Source: CANLBN01 sp047638515
GTDB taxonomy: Bacteria; Pseudomonadota; Gammaproteobacteria; Pseudomonadales; Cellvibrionaceae
Assembly: GCA_047638515.1 (NCBI GenBank)
Contig: JBLIME010000046.1
Location: forward strand, 1 to 14,761
Direction of reading: 5' to 3'
Length of the DNA stretch: 14,761 nucleotides
Shown here piece by piece: positions 6,066-12,475 of the stretch. The position numbers were made by a program, and so were the translations under genes. How positions within the stretch are numbered: the first letter of the stretch is position 1; the number at the start of each line of letters is the position of its first letter. The notes beneath the pieces were generated by a model, which did no database searches, was not told the origin of the DNA, and saw only the letters and a program-made list of their open reading frames with translations.

Positions 6066-6376
6066 TGTTTATTCTCTTTTTTCGAAAGCTTGGCGACATC
6101 GCTATAATAATACTCTTCGCGTATTAATAATTTCCGCAATTGTCTAGCAGCTAGTACGAGGATTGCACACACAATGAAACCATAAATAGCATAAAATGCA
6201 GGGATTTTCTCAATATCGGTTGAAGTATGACGATGGATGATAAAATCTACCGCGACTAGAGCAATACAAATGCTATAAAAAATACGCAGCAACCACCGAA
6301 TTACCTTGGGACTGTCAAAAAAACCGTCATCTTTATTTTGAAAATCTTTCGATTTCTTCACAAGCTCTCTCCACAC
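6062..6376 (-). CDS. Small two-helix protein embedded in the antiporter operon
   Basis: The 104-aa protein has a charged N-terminus (1-26), a membrane helix (about 28-46, RIFYSICIALVAVDFII), a polar loop with HRHTS and the segment EKIPAFYAIYGFIV, a second helix (about 60-81), and a basic then tyrosine-rich tail (RKLLIREEYYYSD). It starts at GTG 6376, 27 bp after the upstream gene, and ends inside the start codon of the next. No Shine-Dalgarno sequence is obvious. I recall similar small proteins (KIP-FYA-YGF followed by a basic EYY tail) beside MrpD-like genes in other proteobacteria, but know no function. Its placement suggests an accessory subunit or assembly factor for the third antiporter subunit. 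Confidence 0.75.
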   Translation of the reverse strand: MWRELVKKSKDFQNKDDGFFDSPKVIRWLLRIFYSICIALVAVDFIIHRHTSTDIEKIPAFYAIYGFIVCAILVLAARQLRKLLIREEYYYSDVAKLSKKENKQ

Positions 6377-6403
6377 ATATTTTTTATTACTCTTTACACG
6401 AGA

Positions 6404-7876
6404 TTAGTCAAACTTAACTAATGACAATAACTGCATGATTGGATCGACATAAAAAAATAAAACAATACAAGCAAGTGTTGTAATCGCTATGGCAATTAAA
6501 CAGGTACTTGGAGCTTCTTGAATAATTTTATTATTGCTACTTAAATCGTTACTTTCTTTGAAAAACGCTGCAAACGGTATTGGTAGTAAATAAGCAATGT
6601 TTAATAACGAGCTTAACGTTAAAATAGCGAGTAGCCAATAGTAATCGCTCGCAATGACACCCTCGATAATAACAAACTTACTCAAAACACCCACCAGAGG
6701 TGGTAGGCCAATAATGCTAATAGCGGCAATAAAAAACGCCGCGAAAGTATACGGCATTTTGCGTCCCAAGCCTGCGAGTTCGCTAACTAGTGTCTTATGA
6801 GCGGCAACCATAATAGCGCCCGCACAAAAAAATAAAGTAATTTTTCCAAAGGCATGAGCAACAATGTGCAAAACTGCGCCTTCAACTGCGCGAGCATTAG
6901 CGATAACTACCGCTAGTATAATATAGGACAGCTGGCTAATAGTTGAGTAGGCTAAGCGTGCTTTTAAGTTATCTTTTGTCATCGCGATAAGAGACGCTAA
7001 TATAATGGTACCCGCAGCAAAATATATTAAAATTTCAGAGGCATTAGTTTGACTGATTAAATCAATGCCAAAAATATAGACGACGATCTTTATAATTAAA
7101 AACACCCCGGTTTTAACAACAGCTACCGCGTGTAATAAAGCACTAACGGGTGTTGGAGCGACCATCGCATTTGGTAACCAACTGTGAAAAGGCATCAGGG
7201 CAGCTTTACCAGTACCAAACACCATTAAGCACAGCAGCACTGTGACCCATACTGGCGATATAGCGACTTCGCTAAAAAGTCCACCGACAATAAAATCTGT
7301 TGTACCTGTTAGCCACCAGGTCACAATCATCGCTGGCATCAATAAAAGAATGGAACCACCCATCAAGACTCCAATATAGATACGCCCAGCTCTTTTCGCC
7401 TTGGCATCACCGGCATGTGTAACCAATGGGAATGTTGATAAGGTAATTGCCTCGTAGGCAATAAATAGAGTTAACAAGTTACCCGAGTATGCCGCCGCCA
7501 TAACACAGGCAATTGCAATTGCGAAGCAGACATAGAAGCGTGTTTGATTCTTTTCATGGTGTCCGCGCATATAGCCGATGCTGTAAATAGTTGTCACTAT
7601 CCATAGAAAGCTCGCCAATAGACCAAACACAATACCAATCGGCTCAGCTTTCAAGAACAAGGTTAAACCATTAAATACAGTAAAGGTTTGGCTTTGTATT
7701 AACTGACCTGCTAAAAATTGTTGATATAAAAAAATGTTTATTATGAACAAAATACTGGCGGCAATTAAAATTGAAGCCTCGCGTAAATTTTTACGGCTCT
7801 CGCCGAAAAAGATAATGATTGGGATCAACAATAGCGGTGGCAGTAGTGTCATTAGAGGATCAGAAAATAAACTCAT
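6404..7876 (-). CDS. Second MrpD-type antiporter subunit
   Basis: This is a 490-aa member of the MrpD/NuoM/NuoN family with about 14 predicted membrane helices. The ion-path residues are intact: Glu142 in FIAYEAITLSTFP, Lys224 in FGTGKAALMPFHSWLPNA, the HAVAVVK helix (His249, Lys255), Lys345 in HAFGKITLFF and Lys400 in GVLSKFVII. The short linker SWLPNAMVAPTPVSALLHA is the family's most conserved segment. The ATG at 7876 overlaps the stop of the first MrpD-like gene by 4 bp. Compared with its neighbour it is closer to the NuoM/HyfB style (APTPVSALLHAVAVVKTG). It should work as one pump in a multi-subunit antiporter and is unlikely to be active alone. Confidence 0.9.
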   Translation of the reverse strand: MSLFSDPLMTLLPPLLLIPIIIFFGESRKNLREASILIAASILFIINIFLYQQFLAGQLIQSQTFTVFNGLTLFLKAEPIGIVFGLLASFLWIVTTIYSIGYMRGHHEKNQTRFYVCFAIAIACVMAAAYSGNLLTLFIAYEAITLSTFPLVTHAGDAKAKRAGRIYIGVLMGGSILLLMPAMIVTWWLTGTTDFIVGGLFSEVAISPVWVTVLLCLMVFGTGKAALMPFHSWLPNAMVAPTPVSALLHAVAVVKTGVFLIIKIVVYIFGIDLISQTNASEILIYFAAGTIILASLIAMTKDNLKARLAYSTISQLSYIILAVVIANARAVEGAVLHIVAHAFGKITLFFCAGAIMVAAHKTLVSELAGLGRKMPYTFAAFFIAAISIIGLPPLVGVLSKFVIIEGVIASDYYWLLAILTLSSLLNIAYLLPIPFAAFFKESNDLSSNNKIIQEAPSTCLIAIAITTLACIVLFFYVDPIMQLLSLVKFD

Positions 7877-9408
7877 AGCTGATCCCTCATGTGGGCGCTA
7901 GAACTAATACTGGGGAGATTATCCAATAATTGAGTGGCGGCGAGCTTTGCAAGGTCGACAACCGTGTCACCATTAATACCGGTATATATACTAATAATAA
8001 TTAACAACCATAACGGCAGCAACATGCTCAAGGGAGCATCTTTAACCTTAGCACTAGTTGTTGATACCTCTGAACGATTATCCTTAAAACAAAACATTTC
8101 AATGATTCGGCCCATATAAATAATAGCCGTCAGTGAGCTCATTAAAACCATAATCGCCACGATCCACCAGCCACTATTAATTGCAGCTGTAACTAGATAC
8201 CATTTACTGACGAAGCCCGCGGTTAAGGGCACACCAATAAGACTTAAGCCGGCAATTATAAATGCCACACAGGTCCAGGGCATCGTCTTAATGATACCGC
8301 CTAAATCACCTGTACGAGCTGTTCCGTAGCGATAAATAATACAACCGACTGCGATAAATAAAGCTGTTTTAATAAAGGCGTGATTAATCATATGGATGAT
8401 GCCGGCGGTCAAACCTGCATGGGTTGCCATACTGATGGCTGTAACTATATAGCCAATTTGAGCGATGCTTGAATAGGCGAGTACACGACGGATATCTGTT
8501 TGAAAAATTGCGACAACGGACATAACAAAAAAACCAACGACGGCGAGCGGTAGTAAAACATACCCTAAAAGTAGATTGCCGAAGCTATACTCAGGACCAA
8601 ATATATGAAAGAAAAAACGTAAAAACACATACAGAGAAACCTTGGTTGCTGTTCCTGCTAAAAAGGCAGATACCGCCGAGGGTGCAAATTGGTAGGCATT
8701 AGGTAGCCAAGAGAACACGGGAAACATTGCAGTCTTGATGAGTAGACCAATGGTGATAAAGCTAAATCCAACGATGACGGTTCGAGAGTCGTCAATGAGA
8801 GCTAAACGCTGTGCAAGATCGGACATATTGAGAGTGCCTGTTGCAGCGTACAAAAAACCGATCCCTAATAAAATAAAGGACGCACCTATACTACCTAACA
8901 TAAGGTATCTAAACGCGGCGACGAGTGCTTGTCGTCGCTCACGTCCAAGGGCAATCAACATATACATCGATAGCGAAGAAATTTCTAAAAAGACGAAAAC
9001 ATTAAAAGCATCGCCTGTGATTAAAATACCTAATAGGCCAGTTAGACAAAGTAGCCAGCCCGCGTAAAATAAATAATGTCGTGGTTTTGCTATCTCTTTG
9101 TAAATTGATTGTTTCGAATAAATGAGTGTTAGAAAACTAATCACTGCAACGACGCAGATTAAAATAGCATTGAGACCGTCGATATAATATTCGATACCCG
9201 TAGGTGCTGCCCAACCACCTAGTTTGTACTGCACAACATTGCCATCTAGGATATGACTTAGCAGGGAAAGGGACAACAGCACTACAAAAAAATTACAGGC
9301 AACTGCAACTAACCATGCGGACTGGGGTTTTCTGAGGATGACACAAATTGGTGCTGCCATTAAGGGAAGCACGATTAGCAATACAGAAAAGTGACTATTA
9401 AAAAACAT
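7873..9408 (-). CDS. mnhD: First MrpD (MnhD) antiporter subunit
   Basis: This 511-aa MrpD-type protein is the one that sits in the canonical place right after mnhC, so it is the best candidate for true MrpD. About 14 helices are predicted. Path residues are Glu142 in FVFLEISSLSMYML, Lys225 in GLLIKTAMFPVFSWLPNAY, Lys256 in GTATKVSLYVF, Lys347 in INHAFIKTALF and Lys402 in GFVSKWYLV. The length agrees with MrpD of Bacillus-type antiporters (about 490-500). A 56-bp gap separates it from mnhC, and its Shine-Dalgarno sequence is weak. It overlaps the next gene by 4 bp. The C-terminus is soluble and polar (about 480-511). Confidence 0.92.
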   Translation of the reverse strand: MFFNSHFSVLLIVLPLMAAPICVILRKPQSAWLVAVACNFFVVLLSLSLLSHILDGNVVQYKLGGWAAPTGIEYYIDGLNAILICVVAVISFLTLIYSKQSIYKEIAKPRHYLFYAGWLLCLTGLLGILITGDAFNVFVFLEISSLSMYMLIALGRERRQALVAAFRYLMLGSIGASFILLGIGFLYAATGTLNMSDLAQRLALIDDSRTVIVGFSFITIGLLIKTAMFPVFSWLPNAYQFAPSAVSAFLAGTATKVSLYVFLRFFFHIFGPEYSFGNLLLGYVLLPLAVVGFFVMSVVAIFQTDIRRVLAYSSIAQIGYIVTAISMATHAGLTAGIIHMINHAFIKTALFIAVGCIIYRYGTARTGDLGGIIKTMPWTCVAFIIAGLSLIGVPLTAGFVSKWYLVTAAINSGWWIVAIMVLMSSLTAIIYMGRIIEMFCFKDNRSEVSTTSAKVKDAPLSMLLPLWLLIIISIYTGINGDTVVDLAKLAATQLLDNLPSISSSAHMRDQL

Positions 9409-9464
9409 GGATGCAGGCTTCTATTATTATCAAGTTTTTTTGAATATACGATTACCAGATAACT

Positions 9465-9875
9465 CTAGTTACTGTCATCCAACTGGCAGATATGTCTGTT
9501 GTCTATTGCTTGAATATCGTCTTCTTCAATAGAGCCATATTTCTCATAAATACGCACAATTAGTGCTAAACCAACCGCCATAGTAGCAACACTGACTACA
9601 ATAGCCGTTAAAATCAGTACATGTGGTAATGGGTTCGAATAGATCATGGTAACTTCCTCAACAACACCGTTAACCGTACTTGGTTCGACCAAAATTGGGG
9701 CGGTACCATTGTCAACCTTACCGAGGCCAACGTAAAAATAAAAAATCCCCGTTTGAAATATACTTAAACCAATTATTTTTTTCACTAAATTATAGCGCGC
9801 TATCATGATATAAAAGCCTGACATCATGATAACAATTACGGCCCAATCATTATAAAGTGCTAACCATTCAATCAT
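9465..9875 (-). CDS. mnhC: MnhC (MrpC) antiporter subunit, NuoK-like
   Basis: The 136-aa protein has three membrane helices and belongs to the NuoK/MrpC family. The signature is in the second half: NPLPHVLILTAIVVSVATMAVGLAL (81-105) followed by the cytoplasmic IYEKYGSIEEDDI tail. Between helices 2 and 3 lies a polar loop of about 25 residues (KVDNGTAPILVEPSTVNG), larger than in NuoK but usual for MrpC. The start ATG at 9875 overlaps the mnhB stop by 8 bp. In the complex it lies between the antiporter subunits and the MrpA-C-terminal/MrpB side. Confidence 0.93.
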   Translation of the reverse strand: MIEWLALYNDWAVIVIMMSGFYIMIARYNLVKKIIGLSIFQTGIFYFYVGLGKVDNGTAPILVEPSTVNGVVEEVTMIYSNPLPHVLILTAIVVSVATMAVGLALIVRIYEKYGSIEEDDIQAIDNRHICQLDDSN

Positions 9876-10356
9876 CGGTATCTAGTCCGTTGTGGGCAAT
9901 AGGAAAAGCGGACTCTTCAGAAAAATCGCGTCTACTTGAAAAGCAATAAAATAGAGATATCATCACGGCACCGACCGTAATACCAACACCTAACTCTACG
10001 ACAAAAATACCCCAATGCTGACCAGCTATAGAGTTATTTAAAAGTACCGAATAATCTAAATAATTACCCCCAAGAATTAGGCTCAAAACTCCCGTGCCCG
10101 CGTAGAGCAACAATCCCAGTGACATTGATATGCGCAACGCATTAGGCGACACAACCAAGCGAGTTCGAGCCTCGCCAAAAATCAATCCGTGAAGGATAAA
10201 CGCCGACGCAAAAATCACCCCAGCCTGAAATCCTCCCCCAGGACCGAAGTCCCCGTGAAACTGTACATAAAAAGCAAACAACAAAATCATCGGGATTAAA
10301 AACTTAGTAATAACTTGCACAACGCGATGTCGTTGATAGGTAATTTTTTTTTGCAT
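9868..10356 (-). CDS. mnhB: MnhB (MrpB) antiporter subunit
   Basis: The protein is 162 aa with four predicted helices. The family signature GDFGPGGGFQAGVIFASAFILHGL (35-58) is complete, as is the following segment with LYAGTGVLSLILGGNYLDY (79-97). A short acidic tail ends the protein. MrpB is an integral part of the antiporter complex and needed for Na+/H+ exchange in other bacteria. The start ATG at 10356 follows a 51-bp gap and lacks a good Shine-Dalgarno sequence. Codons 2-4 contain a run of nine A, a potential slippage site right at the start. Confidence 0.94.
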   Translation of the reverse strand: MQKKITYQRHRVVQVITKFLIPMILLFAFYVQFHGDFGPGGGFQAGVIFASAFILHGLIFGEARTRLVVSPNALRISMSLGLLLYAGTGVLSLILGGNYLDYSVLLNNSIAGQHWGIFVVELGVGITVGAVMISLFYCFSSRRDFSEESAFPIAHNGLDTDD

Positions 10357-10407
10357 GTGAGTAGATTGCTCTGTAAAGACGGCATGTTGAATGACGCTTA
10401 ATTTTAG

Positions 10408-11022
10408 TTAAGTCTCTTCATTTTGTTGTCGGCGTCGTTGTTTTTCAGTAACCGTGGGGTCCTCTTTGCGTCGGCGACGGCGGAGCCCCATCAAACTTAA
10501 AACGCCAATGGCAGCAGTGAAGACAACTGCTGTCTCACCAAGTGTATCGTAGCCTCGGTAACTAGCCAACACTGATGTCACAACGTTGGGTACACCGATT
10601 TCACCCTTAGATTTTGTTAGGTAATGCTGAGCTACTTGAGCATTTGAATTAGCGGGTGAATTGGGGTCGCCGTAAGACGGCATGTCAAGAGTCCCGTAAA
10701 TTAGGGCGCCACCAGTAACGCAAACAACTAATAACGCCCAATAATTATTATGCGGCTGAGGTTTTTGAATTCGTTTAGTAAACGATAATGCTCCCAGTAA
10801 AATAATAGTCGAGATACCGGCGCCAACAGCAGCCTCAGTAAAAGCCACATCAACGGCATCCATTACGACGAAGACAGTCGCAGATATGATGCTGTATAAA
10901 CCCGATAATATAATGGCTGCTAGTAGATCATTCAAAATAATGATGCCTACTGCAACGACTATTAATAAAGTCAACAACAGCATAACAATAATATGTTCAA
11001 CAATTACAGTATCAACATTCAC
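10408..11022 (-). CDS. MbhD-MbhE-like subunit (stand-alone C-terminal part of MrpA, DUF4040)
   Basis: The 204-aa protein combines two modules normally found at the C-terminus of MrpA. Residues about 10-83 are a DUF4040/MbhD-type three-helix unit (LLAAIILSGLYSIISATVFV and the acidic DAVDVAFTEAAVGAGIS). Residues about 92-182 resemble MbhE (NVVTSVLASYRGYDTLGETAVVFTAAIGVLSL). A very basic tail follows (RRRRRK, then EKQRRRQQ). In the archaeal membrane-bound hydrogenase these are separate proteins; in MrpA both are fused to an N-terminal antiporter unit that is absent here. The start is GTG 11022 inside the mnhG stop (GTGA), so it is translationally coupled. A 51-bp gap leads to mnhB. Confidence 0.88.
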   Translation of the reverse strand: MNVDTVIVEHIIVMLLLTLLIVVAVGIIILNDLLAAIILSGLYSIISATVFVVMDAVDVAFTEAAVGAGISTIILLGALSFTKRIQKPQPHNNYWALLVVCVTGGALIYGTLDMPSYGDPNSPANSNAQVAQHYLTKSKGEIGVPNVVTSVLASYRGYDTLGETAVVFTAAIGVLSLMGLRRRRRKEDPTVTEKQRRRQQNEET

Positions 11023-11471
11023 AAACTTTTACTCTTATTACCAAGCTCATCGGTATCTTGAGGAGCAGTGTTGTCGGATTGATGATTGGTTAAAACAGAT
11101 GCTAAATCCTGTCCTTTATAGGTAGATGCCAATGATTCGTCAACGACTGACTGACCATTTTGACACTGCGGAATAATATTGGCCATCAGTGCCGCTTTGG
11201 CGACGGCATGAGACGCAGTCGGGGCAGTGAAAAATAAAAAAATAACAGTTAATACTATTTTTATAGCGGCCATTGGATTATCAAAAATAAAAATAGCCTG
11301 CAGTACTAGACCAATACATATAAAAAGTACGCCACCTGTATCCGTCACACTGGCAGCGTGCAGACGCGTATAAAAATCTGGCATACGTATTAGACCGAAG
11401 GCACCGCCAAATACAAACAAACAACCAATAAATATAAAGATGCCACTGACTATATCAATCAACAAAACCAC
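11019..11471 (-). CDS. mnhG: MnhG (MrpG) antiporter subunit
   Basis: The protein is 150 aa with three helices in the first 100 residues. The signature GLIRMPDFYTRLHAASVTDTGG (26-47) and the helix-3 segment TAPTASHAVAKAAL (83-96) are both present. It is longer than the usual 110-120 aa because of a hydrophilic, Ser/Asp/Gln-rich tail (about 105-150) without recognisable motif. The start is GTG at 11471, sharing one base with the mnhF stop (TAGTG). No ATG near the expected N-terminus competes. Confidence 0.93.
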   Translation of the reverse strand: MVLLIDIVSGIFIFIGCLFVFGGAFGLIRMPDFYTRLHAASVTDTGGVLFICIGLVLQAIFIFDNPMAAIKIVLTVIFLFFTAPTASHAVAKAALMANIIPQCQNGQSVVDESLASTYKGQDLASVLTNHQSDNTAPQDTDELGNKSKSL

Positions 11472-11752
11472 TAGATATCATCCTCTTGATAAGAACCCGA
11501 ACCAAGATCGCCGTATTCAAAAAACTTTAAAACTGCAATGGTTGTAATATAATTAATAAGCGCGTAGAGCATTGCTATATCGATGAAGTCGGGCCGATCC
11601 ATCAAAAAACCATAAGCCGCAATTAGAATAACTACTTTTGTCCCCGCCGAATTAACGGCTAGCAAACGATCATACAGGGAGGGCCCAAGTAATGCTCTCA
11701 CCATCACTAAGATCAAAGAGATAACAATTACCACAACAAGTATCAAAAACAT
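11471..11752 (-). CDS. mnhF: MnhF (MrpF) antiporter subunit
   Basis: The protein is 93 aa with three membrane helices and the family core GPSLYDRLLAVNSAGTKVV (23-41) and FLMDRPDFIDIAMLYALINYI (49-69), including the conserved Asp residues. It has the usual family length and a short acidic end (YQEDDI). Its ATG shares a base with the mnhE stop (TAATG), so the two are translationally coupled. In the complex it packs with MnhE and MnhG at the end facing the MrpA-C-terminal-like subunit. Confidence 0.93.
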   Translation of the reverse strand: MFLILVVVIVISLILVMVRALLGPSLYDRLLAVNSAGTKVVILIAAYGFLMDRPDFIDIAMLYALINYITTIAVLKFFEYGDLGSGSYQEDDI

Positions 11753-12336
11753 TACTCTTTATCCTCTGACCTAAATTCGTCTTTTTCAGTATCGGTGTCG
11801 GCATCAACTCCTGAATCAAATAGAGCCTCCCCAAGCCTAGGCTCTAACAAACTCACGCGTTCACCCATGGTGCCTTTTTCTAGATCAGAGAGTACGTCTG
11901 CATGCAGAGCATGGACGAGAACATCACCATTTTTTGCAATATTTATTGCCACGGTCCCAGGAGTTAGCGTAATAGAGTTGGCGTAGATGACACGGCCCAG
12001 CTCAGTTGCTTGTGACGAGGGAATCGCTTTTAGAATAGGTTTGATATCGAGTGTCGGCGAAAAAATACGCCGAACAACATCAAGATTTGATAGTAATATT
12101 TGCCCAATTAACCATACAAAATATTGTAGGACTCGAAAAAAACGAAAATAAAGAGGCTGCTTTTTGTGCATTAATACATCCATCCGCACTGAAATATAGA
12201 GCGCAATGGCTATAGAGATCAGTCCTAATAAAAAATGGAGTGGCGTAAATATTCCAGAAAGCAATACCCATAAAAAAACTAGGGTGATAGCCAGGCGATA
12301 GAGTTGTCGTTTTTCTTGCATGGTACTTTCACTCAT
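11752..12336 (-). CDS. mnhE: MnhE (MrpE) antiporter subunit
   Basis: It is first in the operon. From ATG 12336 it encodes 194 aa beginning MSESTMQEKRQLYRLAITL. Two N-terminal helices are followed by an amphipathic segment and the soluble domain with the signature SQATELGRVIYANSITLTPGTVAINI. The C-terminus is strongly acidic (from about residue 175 on). The reading frame stays open upstream to a TTG at 12453, but the extra 39 residues are unlike the family and come from the leader, so I reject that start. ATG 12321 is an equally reasonable alternative. Neither start has a strong Shine-Dalgarno sequence. The 138-bp gap from comEC leaves room for an operon promoter. Confidence 0.9.
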   Translation of the reverse strand: MSESTMQEKRQLYRLAITLVFLWVLLSGIFTPLHFLLGLISIAIALYISVRMDVLMHKKQPLYFRFFRVLQYFVWLIGQILLSNLDVVRRIFSPTLDIKPILKAIPSSQATELGRVIYANSITLTPGTVAINIAKNGDVLVHALHADVLSDLEKGTMGERVSLLEPRLGEALFDSGVDADTDTEKDEFRSEDKE

Positions 12337-12394
12337 TATAATAGTACTAACTTTATCAAAAGCATTAGCTGTTCGTCTAGACACTTTTATGCCT

Positions 12395-12424
12395 AATAGA
12401 ATTCTAAAAACTGGCAGCTGGCAA
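12395..12424 (-). promoter_or_regulatory. Possible promoter of the antiporter operon
   Basis: On the minus strand TTGCCA (12419-12424, 5 of 6 bases of the -35 consensus) and TCTATT (12395-12400, 4 of 6 of the -10) are 18 bases apart. A start near 12388 would leave a leader of about 50 nt before mnhE. A TATAAT overlapping the 12336 start codon lacks a -35 at proper distance. Read-through from comEC is also possible. Confidence 0.3.
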
Positions 12425-12456
12425 GATATTGTCTCAACTCCTCTTTGACACAATAC

Positions 12457-12475
12457 GCCTAGTTAAAATCTAGGC
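12457..12475. repeat. Weak hairpin right after comEC
   Basis: GCCTAG (12457-12462) and CTAGGC (12470-12475) form a 6-bp stem with a 7-base AT loop, starting on the last base of the comEC stop codon. No T tract follows on the minus strand. It may weaken but probably does not end comEC transcription. Confidence 0.3.

Noticed and set aside
8735..9067. 110-codon plus-strand ORF
   Set aside because: It is antisense to mnhD, is rich in Arg, Lys and Pro as expected from the complement of hydrophobic codons, and has no ribosome binding site.
4323..9408. DabAB/MpsAB-type inorganic carbon transporter, or complex I
   Set aside because: NuoL-like subunits occur in these systems, but no DabA (DUF2309) partner and no NuoB/C/D/H-type genes are here, while mnhB, C, E, F and G are all present.
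4323..12336. Membrane-bound hydrogenase or formate hydrogenlyase
   Set aside because: Gene order of the membrane half matches Mbh, but no hydrogenase large or small subunit, ferredoxin-like or CxxC-rich protein is encoded.
12457..12475. Intrinsic terminator of comEC
   Set aside because: The stem has only 6 bp with a 7-base loop, and no T tract follows on the minus strand.
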